From Arachnopeziza araneosa (taxonomy: Eukaryota > Ascomycota > Leotiomycetes > Helotiales > Arachnopezizaceae): a stretch of DNA of 57,481 nucleotides. Made by a program: the position numbers and the translations under genes. Location of the stretch: the NCBI GenBank assembly GCA_003988855.1, contig QYAI01000197.1, positions 1 to 57,481 on the forward strand, in the 5' to 3' direction. Of this stretch, positions 33,746-44,678 are shown piece by piece. The notes under the pieces are model-generated. The model saw only the letters and a program-made list of their open reading frames with translations. It did not search any database and was not told the DNA's origin. How positions within the stretch are numbered: position 1 is the stretch's first letter; every line of letters starts with the position of its first letter.

Positions 33746-34737
33746 GAATTGTAAACAGGCAATCCTTCGAGCACCTCTATTGTCTTCATCTAAATTGCAA
33801 TAGCTCTGGTTTTATTTCCTTCCTTTTGAATATCTAGATATCAACATTTTCAAGAATTTTACTTGTAAATGCCAAAGGTCCTATTTTGGTTCTTTGTTTT
33901 AGAAGTCTGTCAGAAGCAGATCTTCAAATTGTCGCGACCTCTGAATATTGTTGTTGTAGAGGGTGGGAGGTTATGGGGGTCCATGTCCACGGGTGTTTTT
34001 AACTCCACGGAGTTTAGGGATCGCTGAGTCAGGACGGACGCGATCTGATTGGGCCAATCCAGTATACCGTTCATTCAATCCTTCCTTCCCAACTCTACAC
34101 CGTAGGATGCATAGCTTTCATTTTCATATAGAATTCAGAATCGTACAAACTGAGATGTTTGTATCATTATTCATTGCTTCGGTGCTTTTTGTTGGGAGTT
34201 GATTTTTACTTTTGGGAGAGGCGGCGTCAAAGAGAAGAGTCTCGGCCTTCGGAGCAATTTCAAGTCCATGCCCCTTTTGCTGGTGTAGATTGTACACTGT
34301 AGAACAACACACGATTTCAATACTGTGTAGCCAACTAGATGAGAAGGGAAAAGACATGACATCGAAGACCGCCTGCCATACCATTTTTGAATCAAGTCTT
34401 GATGCGCTGCTGCCTTTTCATACAGTGCTGACATAATACATTAGCTCACTCTTATCTCCGCCTTCGCTCTGGAGATTATTGGAGCCCGAAGCCCGAGCCG
34501 TTGTCTTAATTGAGACTAGTTCAAACAAAACATAGAAAATGTTAGGAACTGAAGAAATGAGTCCGATCGAGGCTTTCTAGGCACACCTCATCCTTCATCT
34601 TCATTCCTCATCCCTCTTCTCACGTTCTCTACGTATCCACATTTTCTACCAAGACTGTAAATTTTAATCTACCGTACACTCTTTGCTCATAGTCTTCCTA
34701 TATCGCTTCACGCCCACTTCGAAATCTGAGCCCGAGC
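33746..34737. other. Intergenic region, no gene seen
   Basis: Short frames at 33963-34436 overlap on opposite strands and show no family features. The right-hand part is the promoter side of the intact MFS gene. Confidence 0.4.
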
Positions 34738-36565
34738 ATGGATGAGCCAACAACCACCAGAGCCAAACCTCTATCAGAGAAAGTCCCTGATTCAGAGACT
34801 GGAACGCTAGTCAATGATGCTGCACTGGAGAAGAACGAAGAGACTGTCAACGATACGGACTTAGATGAGACGCCCAAAGAAGTCCTGCAGACAGCATCAC
34901 CAACAGATGAGGTTGAGAACAACTATCTTACTGGGCCAAAGCTTGCCGTAGTCATAGTCGCCACATGTCTTGCCGTCTTTCTAGTTGCTCTGGTAAGTGA
35001 TGATGCTTATCGCCTAGTTTGTACGTTTTCATCTCATTTCATACAGGATAACACCATCATCGCGACAGCCATCCCTCACATCACGGCGCAGTTCAACAGC
35101 TTGCAAGATGTAGGATGGTATGCCTCATCCTACTTGCTAACAACTTGCTCCTTCCAATTGATGTATGGTAAATTCTACTCTTTTTTCAGCATCAAACTCG
35201 TCTTCCTCATCGCCATCTCCATCTTCGAAATCGGTTCTCTGCTCTGCGGCGTGGCACCCAATTCCACGGCTTTGATTCTTGGTCGTTCTATTGCTGGTGT
35301 AGGGTCCGCCGGTATCTTTTCTGGTGCTCTGATCATCATCGCCTATTCGGTCCCCCTTGAAAAGCGCGCTGTCTATACAGGCTTCTTGGGTGGTATGTAT
35401 GGTATTGCTTCCGTGGCTGGACCGTTGATGGGCGGTGCTTTCAGTGACGATGTTACTTGGCGTTGGTGGTAAGAAATATCTCCCTTGCATTCTATGTTCG
35501 AAGTTCTAAATCGCTCCTAGTTTCTATATTAACCTTCCCATTGGAGCTGTAACGATCTTTGGAATCCTGTTCTTCTTCAACTCCCCCAAGCGCGCAATCC
35601 AAACTTCAATTGGATTCCAGGAACGTTTAAAGCACTTCGATCCTTTCGGCACTCTTGCATTCCTTCCCGCAGTTATCTGCCTACTTCTTGCTCTCCAATG
35701 GGGCGGAACAACCTACTCCTGGTCTAATCCCCGCATCATCGTCCTCTTTGTCCTCTTTGGCCTCCTAGGAATAGCCTTCCTTGGGATTCAATTCTGGAAG
35801 GGAGAGAATGCTACTGTCCCACCACGTATCATGAACCAACGCACCATGATTGCTGGCTGTTTCTATGCGTTCCTCTTCGGCGGCTCCTTCTTCACCTTCG
35901 TCTATTTCATCCCCATCTGGTTCCAAGCGGTACTAGGAACGACCGCAACGGAATCTGGCATTCGGTCTCTTCCTTTCCTTCTCGCAAATACTATCATGGT
36001 CGTCGTTTCCGGTGGTTTGGTCACCAAGTTTGGTTATTACACTCCCTTTATTTGGGGAGCCGTCGTCCTTACCCCTCTCGGCGCGGGCCTTCTCACTACT
36101 CTCACTGTTCACTCTGGAGCTGGGAAGTGGGTTGGATACCAAATCATATTCGGCTTCGGCAGCGGTATGGGATTTCAGCAGATGGTCATTGCTGCCCAAA
36201 CCGTCCTAGCTCTGAACGACGTCTCTATTGGTACGTCGATTGTGTTGTTCATTCAGCTTTTTGGTGGAGCTATTTTTGTCTCCATCGCAAACAACGTCTT
36301 CAACAACCGACTTGTATCCAACTTATTATCACACGTACCTGATCTCAATCCCGGGATCGTGGTTAGTGCCGGAGCCACTGGGTTAAAGAAGGTGGTCAGC
36401 GCGCAGGACTATCCACTTGTACTGATAGCGTATAACGATGCGCTTGTAAAAGTGTTCCAACTAGGATTGATTCTGTCTTGTATCTCTGCTCTTGGAGCTG
36501 CGTTTGTCGAGTGGAGATCGGTCAAAGGTAAAAAGGTAGAGGAATTCGAGGGCGTTGCTGCTTGA
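34738..36565 (+). CDS. MFS multidrug/toxin efflux transporter (14-TM, DHA2 type)
   Basis: Exports toxins, drugs or metabolites across the plasma membrane by proton antiport. Three exons: 34738-34992, 35047-35468 and 35521-36565, joined in phase to 573 residues. A polar acidic N-terminus (about residues 1-63) precedes TM1 (LAVVIVATCLAVFLVAL), then DNTIIATAIPHIT (DHA2 motif D1), DVGWYASSYLLTTCSFQLMYGK (motif A region), GRSIAGVGSAGIFSG (motif B/C region) and GGMYGIASVAGPLMGGAFSD (motif C, antiporter signature). Next are WRWCFYINLPIG, the central ALQWGGTTYSW, and GFGSGMGFQQ. Intact throughout. It may have served, or may still serve, the neighbouring metabolite region; that link rests on position and on its broken relative at 30.7-32.2 kb. 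Confidence 0.93.
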
Positions 36566-36850
36566 TTAGATATGATTAGTTTGAACGAAAGGCTGCCAGG
36601 GATATAAATCAAAGATAATTTTGTATAATACTTAGATAAGCTGGCAAAAATACCGCTCTTGGATAGAAACCAATGAATCATTAATGACCATGCCTGGGCT
36701 GCAACACAGTTTTCATTCATAGTTTATAGGGTTTGATTACAGCGTATCTATACAGGCTGATTTCCATGAGCATACAAAGGGAATAATATACTTACAGAGC
36801 CTGAATCACAAGTAGAGTCTGGTTCACATTTCTCTAGCAAAACTACGAGC
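36566..36850. other. Short intergenic region
   Basis: 3' flank of the MFS gene and upstream region of the next gene; nothing else seen. Confidence 0.4.
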
Positions 36851-36858
36851 TATAAAAA
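36851..36858 (+). promoter_or_regulatory. TATA box
   Basis: TATAAAAA about 70 bp before the ATG at 36923, a normal distance for a fungal core promoter. The start-proximal leader is A-rich. Confidence 0.5.
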
Positions 36859-36922
36859 CCGAAAACATCAGTTCTCTGCCTCGAACAAATCCAGGACAGA
36901 AAATCAATCGAAAGAACACCAC

Positions 36923-37486
36923 ATGATGCGGTCTACCAAGTCGAAAGAGCCTTCCATTCAAGAATTAGCAAGAAGTTTCTTTAATCTTCGACTTCCAAAC
37001 TTTAAGTGGAAAAAGACTAGCAGTCCCCTTGATGAGCTGAAGACCAGAGCCTCTCCTCCCAGCTCCTACCAACAACGGGGAGCTGATAACCGTAGCTTCA
37101 ATCCAGTAACCCGATCAAATAGTTGGCCCAGCATTCATTATTCTCGAGAACCCTTACTAGAAGTTCAAAATTTCAAGTCCAACCCAGCACCACAACCAGA
37201 CTTCAAGCCTCACCATCGTCCTCTCATACGCCAAGAACCAGTCCAAGTTGATTCTTATCATAGCTACCAGTCCCAGTCATGTACATCAATCAGCCCACGA
37301 TCCAGCGTGAGCCATACCTACTATCGCGCCGCTCGGCGATCCCGATCTCGACCCAGTAGACCCAGTAAACTCCCCCGAGAACAACAACTTACAGCCAAAA
37401 ATCTCCGACATGTACCGGGATATAAGGCGAATCTTGTCGAAAATTGGATCATGACAGGTAATATTTCTCAAAGTAACAAGGGTTAG
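36923..37486 (+). CDS. Disordered basic Ser/Pro/Arg-rich protein, unknown
   Basis: 187 codons from ATG, no intron required. The N-terminal 30 residues (SIQELARSFFNLRLPNFKWK) could form an amphipathic helix. The rest is low in hydrophobics and rich in Ser, Pro, Gln and Arg, ending with an RS-like stretch (ARRSRSRPSRPSKLPRE) and a more ordered tail (LRHVPGYKANLVENWIM). A possible donor (GTAATA) follows IMTG, so another exon may exist. I recognise no family. The preceding TATA box and steady frame favour a real gene. Confidence 0.45.
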   Translation: MMRSTKSKEPSIQELARSFFNLRLPNFKWKKTSSPLDELKTRASPPSSYQQRGADNRSFNPVTRSNSWPSIHYSREPLLEVQNFKSNPAPQPDFKPHHRPLIRQEPVQVDSYHSYQSQSCTSISPRSSVSHTYYRAARRSRSRPSRPSKLPREQQLTAKNLRHVPGYKANLVENWIMTGNISQSNKG

Positions 37487-38037
37487 ATTCATAGCGTGAT
37501 GCTAGAGGAAATTTTCCTAGTATGAATAATAGGCCGCATTTCCCTCTTGCTGGAGTCATCTCCTTATTGCCCGAGCGAGTATGATTCACCGCGACTGAAA
37601 CGCCGAGGAAGTATGACTAGAGCAGGGGACTAGATTGAGGTGAAGAGGTGAAGATGTGGATGATTGAATAGGCCTAGGCGGTCAAAATTCGTCTTCGCCA
37701 AAGCGTCAGGAAATCATAAAGTCGAAGCTCAAATACTATAATCTTTACTTACTAAAGTCGATAAAAACTCTAGACAATTAAAGATAAGTATCTAAGAGCT
37801 CCGTCTTAAGTTTCAAGTGTTTGTAGTATTTTCATTTTGCGGTTTTGATTTTTTCGATCGTCGAAGGCAAATTTTACTTGCGTCGGGGGAACAGCGAGTC
37901 TAGCGCGTGCGGGTCGTCCTGGGGGTTTAACTTAGCTTCGTTCCTGCATCCGCGGCAAATGAGAAACTGGTTTACTGGTCAAGAGTGATTTAAATGTCTG
38001 CACGTTTTGAATACCATCAATTACTTATTATTCTGAT
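37487..38037. other. Intergenic region, no gene seen
   Basis: AT-rich with a short GC-rich patch near 37900; no frame with recognisable content. Confidence 0.4.
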
Positions 38038-39798
38038 TTATTGGTGCTCAGTAGTAGCGGGAGCCAGCCCACCACCATCCATCTCATGTATATTATTCTC
38101 CTGTACAAGCTCGTGCCGTCCCCAAGGCCCTTCGTAGGCTGGAAGTTCAGGAGGATCAGAATGTTGCTGCGCCATTTCATGAAGGTTGGTTTTGTTCCCA
38201 TCAAGTTCCAGCTTTGCGGGGTCTGGTGTTTGGTCTCCGACAGTGTGAGGCCCTTCAGGCCTTGGTACACTGCTATCTGCTAATTCATGGCGCTTCTTCT
38301 TCTTCTTAAAGCGTAGTACAGCTAGGATGACTACTAACGCTACAATAACGATGCCTGCGATGGCGATGCCCGCAATAGCGCCTGCCTTTAGCGCATCCTT
38401 TTTGGTGGTATTGGTGTTTGTCCCATTATCGTTACTTGGAGGATGGATGGCAACGAGGTTGGCCGATACGGAAGTGGAAGGGAATAATGCTTGCGAGACG
38501 GAAAAATTGTGTCTCTCATAATCTGCTATCACATACGCCTCTTGCAGAAATGTTCTTCCAAGCGTATACTGCGTGGAGTTTTGCGCTTGTTTAAGTGGAA
38601 AGTAGCGTGTGTCATCGCCGACGATTGGAGCAGTGAGATTCAGATCGAATGCTGCGTAAGGCAAGACTATGTTAACTGTTTCACCGCCACCACCCGCTTG
38701 GCCAATCTTGAAGGTAAAGGTTGGATTCTGCTTGATGAGCGCGGTATGCGCTTCCTCGGCTACCAAGTACAGCTGGCCTTGCTCATTCCATGTCAGATTG
38801 AATTGCTGCGCAAACGCTTCACACACACTAGCAGGCAGCCAAATCTCGGAAACGAGAGAATCGATAAAGACATCAATACTGCTCGCAAGCAATGGCGAAC
38901 TACCAGCCGTATCGTATGTCACAGACTGCAAGCTCACCAGCAAATCCCTTGAGAAATCCGCACCAGAAGCAAAAGTAATATTGTTCGACTCGAATCTTGT
39001 CGTATCATACCCGCCCAATGTCAAGCTCCCAAAAACTGGCGGATCATTATGATGTGCTCCCGCAGTATATGCCCAGCTCCGGCTTGGGATCAGAGACTGG
39101 TTATATAGAGTGCTCAGCATACTTGGTTGGGGATCATTCAGGTTCGTAAAGTTGAAAGGTACAGGACTGAGGCCTAGACTTCCCAAGAAGAAGTCGTCGG
39201 TCCAGAGGCCGGCGATGACTTGTTTCTGTAGACTTGGTAGTCCGGCGCCTGGGATGCCCAAATTGATGGTGTCGTAGCCATAGGATGCGTTTCCTGCAAG
39301 ACCGAGGAAGCTTTCCTCGTAGGCGTTCAATGAGAAAATGGCACCATCGATGCCGTTTTGGATTCCTTGGGTGGACCAAGTTGTGGACAGATTGCTTTGG
39401 AAGAGGTAACCTCGCTCGTTCGCGCAGTTTGCGAGGGTGGGATTGACATCAACACAGCCCTCGGAAATAACCTCAAGATTTAGTCAGTACGTTGACCTCA
39501 TAGCTGTCTGGCGGGTACCGACCACCCAGATGGTTGAGCCTGCGCTGGCGGATGTCCCAGGCAAAAGCCTCACAGTTTGCCCTGGGGTGCCAACTTGGAT
39601 CTGGAAAGTCGACCACCAGCCATCGTCTCCGTCCCTGACAGAAATACATGAGCGCGTTCATTCACAAAAGTACGTGTGATCTTACCAGTAAAGACTGGGC
39701 GGGATACTCAACGGTGCNAGAGAAGTATTGACGGCGGCATATGCGAGGTGTACAACCTCACAAAGAATCACTAGAAAAAGCGACCTCTGCATCGCCAT
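38038..39798 (-). CDS. Pepsin-like membrane protein, probable pseudoprotease
   Basis: An A1-peptidase-fold protein anchored at the cell surface. Three exons: 39798-39686, 39634-39523 and 39471-38038 (introns 51 bp each), joined to 552 residues. A signal peptide (MAMQRSLFLVILCEVVHLAYA) precedes a pepsin N-lobe, WSTFQIQVGTPGQTVRLL. There the catalytic DTG is replaced: the sequence runs PGTSASAGSTIWV. The second catalytic site reads FIDSLVSEIWLP, and the flap region is also atypical. After the pepsin fold (to about residue 410) come a Ser/Thr/Asn-rich stretch, one membrane helix (AGIAIAGIVIVALVVILAVL), a basic stop-transfer (KKKKKR) and a long cytosolic tail. Fungal proteins of this kind may act as surface receptors or chaperone-like factors; that role is inference. 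One N lies at 39718. Confidence 0.82.
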
Positions 39799-40167
39799 GA
39801 TCTAGACTCTCCTATCTCGAGTGTGAAGAAAATGGGGATGATGGTGAGAAGGGCTGAGAGAAGACTCACAGAGTTTGGGGGCCGGCTTCTAACATAAGCA
39901 CGCTTGTGCCACATCCTCTGTCATCCAATTACGGCGGTACTTTCTTGAGCTCGACGCGACACGACCAATCGAAATGCTAAAGCGACCCGCGCAGCCCCTG
40001 GCTGTGGTACATGAGGTATATTAACTCTTCAGCTGGGCGATAATAAAATGCTGCCTTACTTAGCGTGAAGCCCCACTAAGTTCAGCTTATATTCTTAGAC
40101 TCACCAGCCTATGCACTTCCCTTCTCAACTCACTTAGACCATTTCAGTTTCTGTCTCTGCGAGGAAA

Positions 40168-41908
40168 ATGGTTCGTCTTAACATCTCCACGGTCGTTACC
40201 AATCTTTGGTTATTCAGTCAAGTAGCTACTGCTCAACATCGTAAGCAAGAAACTCCAACGGCCAAAAAATTGAAGGCTCACAGCTCTAGATGCTAGAAAT
40301 ACTGCGCTAAATAGCACCTCTACCACGGTGACCCCTACTAAGACATCTTCAAGTTCTGGCTCGGTCACGTCCTCTTTTTCAGAGATCGAAGGACCATTCG
40401 TTCTAGGATATTCCTCAACATGGTCCCAAGTCATAATCCCTACTACTGTAGGAACTGTGATGATCACCATAAACGAAGCCACAAACCAGACTTTCTCGAC
40501 CACCATCTACCACACTGACTATGAAAGAAATGGCTCAGTAGCTNTATTGACACGGACTGACACGGACGCCGCCGGGACCGTCACTCAAGTTGTAACTGAT
40601 AAAAATAATCGACCGATGACCATGTAAGCTGCTCATTTTCCTTTCTTTTGGGTGAAATGACTGAGTATGAGTAGCGTCTACCCGACAAATTATTTTGAAG
40701 TAGCAGACTCTCTGACATGGGAGGCTGTTCTCCCCACCATGGTCGATAACAGCACATGCTGTGCCCCAACCCCTACGCTATCTGCAACACCAACCCATAC
40801 TCCATTCGTGGAAATTGGCAGTTTGGATACCGAAGACCCCCGCGGATGGCTATACACCCTAGTGGGCTTTGATTCTGGAGATCCCAACACAATTTTCGAC
40901 CCCACAGAAGTGTCTTCGCTCTGGCCAGGCCAAACGCTCAGCATTGATTACGAAGGATGTCCTTATACGCAATGTGACATAGAATCTTCTTCTGTTTTAC
41001 CAGCTAGTGCGGCGCAGGCTCAACCCGGTGCTATATTGGCGACGAGCACGACAACGATTTCGAGTCTGTCAGCAGGAGCCTCAACATCGCTGAAGCCAGC
41101 AAGTAGCCAGCCTGCAACATCACCCGCGACGCCTACTGCCATTCCAGAGCAATCCCCGACGTTCACTGCTATTCCAGAGCAATCCTCAACGGCACAGGGT
41201 GCAGGAGACAAGAACACGTCTCCTGGAAATACTCAACACGCGAGCTCGAGCATCACCCCAGCTGCAACTGCAGCTGCAGCTTCATCTCCAGCCATCACTC
41301 CCGGTCCGCCCATTACGATAGGATCCTTGACCATATCTGCCAACTCGGCTTCTCAATATAAAATTTCAGGTCAGACACTCATTCCAGGCTCATCCATAAC
41401 CCTTGGGTCTGGAACCTCGACGACTCTCATAGCGCTTCAAATCAGTGGCTCTAATACTGTCCTGGTCGTAGGAGGTTCGAGCTCCACCATCGTCAAAGCC
41501 GCGGTTACAGTGCCTCCACCTATCACAGTAGGGAGCTCAGTCATCACAGCAGATTCCGCATCGAATTATGTTATTGCAGGTCAGACCCTGGCTCCCGGCG
41601 GCTCGGGGATCGTTGTTGGTGGAACGACGATTAGCCTTGCGTCTGGAGGGACGCAGCTGATTGAGGGAACGAAAACAATCGCAGAAACGACAGGGGTTGG
41701 AGGACTTATTTGGAGTATTTTTGGTGGTGGTAGTGCGACTGGAACAATAACGGATACCGCTGCTGGGAGAACAGGATCGTCAAATTCGTCGGCGGCGCCA
41801 ACGGTTCTGCAAGCTTCAGGGGTGGCAATGATACGACCATTTTGGGCAGGTTTCGTGATTCCCGCTACTCTATGTTATGCGGCTCTGATGTGGAGCAATT
41901 ATGGATGA
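40168..41908 (+). CDS. Secreted Ser/Thr-rich cell-surface protein, probably GPI-anchored
   Basis: Three exons: 40168-40240, 40290-40623 and 40675-41908, joined in phase to 546 residues. A signal peptide (MVRLNISTVVTNLWLFSQVA) opens it. The middle is Ser/Thr/Pro/Ala-rich, with an imperfect duplication of AIPEQSPTFT and AIPEQSSTAQ. Two copies of a beta-rich unit follow: one with ITIGSLTISANSASQYKISG and one with ITVGSSVITADSASNYVIAG, each followed by QTL.PG and a threonine/serine run. The C-terminus is hydrophobic (FWAGFVIPATLCYAALMW) after a Ser/Asn-rich segment, as in GPI-anchored proteins. Such modules occur in fungal wall proteins; the function is unknown. It is divergent from the pepsin-like gene (about 370 bp between starts). 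An N lies near 40544. Confidence 0.75.
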
Positions 41909-42701
41909 ATCTGCAATCAACTAAGACTCTATTTTACGACTACGCCTGGCAAGGTATAGGGAGACTAATAGAAAAAATTAAAGGAACACGTTAGGGTTTG
42001 CTTGTATTAGTAGTACTCCGTAGCTTCTGTAACAATAGAATTGCAATAAGATGTACAGTTAAGCACACCGTTCTTAGGATGGAGCTCTAATCTCTTATTT
42101 AAAATAGTCAATCATCATTCTTAGGCTATGTTTAGGTTATGTTGGTACAATAATCACGTGCCACGCATGAGAGCCTAGTTAGTCAGGCAGCCAGAACCCC
42201 ATAAGAGTTCTCCAGCTGCCTCCATCCTTCTTTCTAATCTCCACAACGTGAGGAGTCCAGTATCCAGGGTAAACCGGCCAATACGAATAACCTAGGTTTA
42301 TCGTGAACCGACAGGTTATATCTAACAAGAGAATAAATATGAGAAGAAGTAATCTACAGGACCAATAACCGGCAGGAATCTCGGCAAGTGATAAAATGTA
42401 AAACTATTCTTGGTTACAACAATCTCCGATATGAACGAGCAAGCAACATATTGACTCTGCCACAGCTCTCATTGTCAAATTATATTACCTTTTACAAATC
42501 ATGCGCTACCTACATCTCTTCACTCAGTGCTGAACCACTCGTATAAGCTATTGTAGCGGTGTACGATAGATAATATGCTTATGAGAGGAACTGAACGGTA
42601 GTTCCTAGGACTTATATTGCTAGCCTTTTCTTTTAGCCTTTTGAAATCGGACGGATTTGTGAATCAGCTGCGATCAGAGTGGGTTGTTGTGTGTATTGAT
42701 A
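41909..42701. other. Intergenic region, no gene seen
   Basis: AT-rich space between convergent genes. No recognisable frame. Confidence 0.45.
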
Positions 42702-44678
42702 CTAAAGGAACTCTAGACTTTCAATATTTAGCTTGCCGTCTTGCATGCTTTTTACAATTTCTCCTTTCATCATGCCGTACACGTAACACGCTCCAACTAC
42801 GAGGTAATGGCTTCCAACAGGCCGGATGACAAGGGGAACATGACAGCCGAGGATAACACAAAGCTGATCTCCAGTCTGCATCCCCGGCGGCCCCAAACCT
42901 ATATAATTCTCTGCAGTCACGAAGAATGTCTTTTGACGACAAACCGACCCCTGTCTGCCAAACAACTTCTTCCAGCATTTGCTGCCCACTCCCATCGGCC
43001 CACCATCCGGCCACCAAAGCTTATTTTTTGAGCTCGCAGGCCCGGTAAAGGCCTCGAGAGACTCTGCCAGCGTAGTGGAGGCCGTGGGTAAGTCTTTCCT
43101 CCATGCTGCAAACGCAACGACAAAGTCGTCCAGTCTATCCTTTGGAGGAACGTCAAAGAGACCTTGTCGGCGATACACATCGGCAAGGTCCGTTTCCCAC
43201 TGCGGAGATTCCATCCAACCCATGAACATGAACCCTGCGGCCAGCTCGTAGAACTCCAGCGCTTCTTTTTCATCTTTAAGTTCAGTTCGACCGAATCCGT
43301 AGCCGGAAATGTCACCAATGGTGGTTCTGAACAGGGCTTGCCACATTGGAATGCCAGTTGGGTGTATGACATCGTTACGATCGCCCATTGCTAACGCACG
43401 CCAACCGTCGATGTCACGAGAATTCGGTCTGGAAGTCTTTGAAACTGTTCCCGCGATGATGGCATCGGCTTTCAGTATGCGGAAGCTGCTGTCAACTTCG
43501 GCTTTTGCAGTCAGCTCGGCCGAGGCACTGAACATGGTCAGTTCTGTGAATGTAGCCCGACGCTGGAAATACAGAAAGTCCAATCGTTCGGAGTTGAAGC
43601 GCAAATCTAGTACCCAGGACGGTAGATCGATACTGGGCGCGGTTTGGGGAATGCCAATACCAGCATGGCCGACTAGAGCCAAACAAGCCTTGTGTACTGA
43701 CGCCGAGCGGACCAGATCTGCGTACACTTCTCTGGTCGATTTGGCATAATCTACCTGGAAAGGAATGTCACCAACCTCGTCGACACCTAATAATCCGTAA
43801 ACCTTGTCTCGTGGATCGGTAGAATGCAGGGAACAGGCCCGGAGAACTAACACACGCAGATCAAAGGTTTCGATGCTGTTGTCCTCCAATGGGTCAATCC
43901 TTTTTCTTTGGCGGATCGCAAAGTGCTCAAAAAAAGGGTCCACTGTCCCAAGCGGCATCGTATCGAGGTACTTTGATATGGAATCAGGTGTACCGAGGTA
44001 GACCCTCAACTTTTTGAGGAACAACATTGCCGAAAAAAATTGAGTAAATTGTATGCCTTTGTAGCCACACTTAATGTTGACATGCCGCGCCACCACGAAC
44101 TCCTGGTAGACCCAAACTCGAGTCCAGTATGGCCGAGACAGGATATCCTTTGTGGCGTCCCAGAGTTGTTGTGGAATTTCTGTTGTGCTCTCGAAATACT
44201 CCTCTAAGTATTTGTCCTTTGTCTTCTCATGTTCTTCAGCCCAGGCTTTCATCATGCCAATTCCAATGTGGCCGTCATTGCCAGGATCTCCAAGCCAGAC
44301 TGTAACTTCCATGGCATTACTGTAGATGTTGCGCATCATCTGAACTTGTGCATTCCGCTCCTGGATGTTTGATTGGTCGATACACATGGCGTCGATCCAG
44401 AAAACGAGGTCTTCTTCAATAGGGCGAAGATAACGAAGGGCAGTATACAAGTTCTCGGTTGGTTTGAATTCAAGGCCATTGACCTGGATATGTTGATCGG
44501 CCATTCTATCTCCCCAGACGTAGGAGAGGGCTCGGTAGCTCTCCGGTTTGGTAAGGCTTGCTTTGAAGATGGTACATTTGACTGGAGCGAATTCATTCCG
44601 ATCAGGATGCAGCCTGAGGAGTCGTATCTCCTGGGAGTCGAGTTGCAGAAGCTGATAAAGACGTTTCAATTCTGACAT
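42702..44678 (-). CDS. HET-domain protein (second in window)
   Basis: 658 residues, one exon, start MSELKRLYQLLQLDSQEIRL. The HET domain lies at about residues 40-200 with the ordered motifs YRALSYVWGDR, LRYLRPIEEDLVFWIDAMCI, DQSNIQERNAQVQMMRNIYS, VTVWLGDP and RPYWTRVWVYQEFVVA. Further HET-associated features follow: CSLHSTDPRDKVYGLLG and IPFQVDYAKSTREVYADL. The C-terminal half ends with a region (CVILGCHVPLVIRPVG, HYLVVGACYVYGMMKGE) typical of this HET subgroup. It belongs to a different HET subgroup from the one at 19.4-21.2 kb. Intact frame. Role in non-self recognition or stress-triggered death is inferred from the family. Confidence 0.92.
   Translation of the reverse strand: MSELKRLYQLLQLDSQEIRLLRLHPDRNEFAPVKCTIFKASLTKPESYRALSYVWGDRMADQHIQVNGLEFKPTENLYTALRYLRPIEEDLVFWIDAMCIDQSNIQERNAQVQMMRNIYSNAMEVTVWLGDPGNDGHIGIGMMKAWAEEHEKTKDKYLEEYFESTTEIPQQLWDATKDILSRPYWTRVWVYQEFVVARHVNIKCGYKGIQFTQFFSAMLFLKKLRVYLGTPDSISKYLDTMPLGTVDPFFEHFAIRQRKRIDPLEDNSIETFDLRVLVLRACSLHSTDPRDKVYGLLGVDEVGDIPFQVDYAKSTREVYADLVRSASVHKACLALVGHAGIGIPQTAPSIDLPSWVLDLRFNSERLDFLYFQRRATFTELTMFSASAELTAKAEVDSSFRILKADAIIAGTVSKTSRPNSRDIDGWRALAMGDRNDVIHPTGIPMWQALFRTTIGDISGYGFGRTELKDEKEALEFYELAAGFMFMGWMESPQWETDLADVYRRQGLFDVPPKDRLDDFVVAFAAWRKDLPTASTTLAESLEAFTGPASSKNKLWWPDGGPMGVGSKCWKKLFGRQGSVCRQKTFFVTAENYIGLGPPGMQTGDQLCVILGCHVPLVIRPVGSHYLVVGACYVYGMMKGEIVKSMQDGKLNIESLEFL

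Noticed and set aside
33963..34436. Four overlapping frames of 70-90 codons
   Set aside because: They overlap on opposite strands, are unrelated to any family I know, and lie between a decayed PKS end and a promoter.
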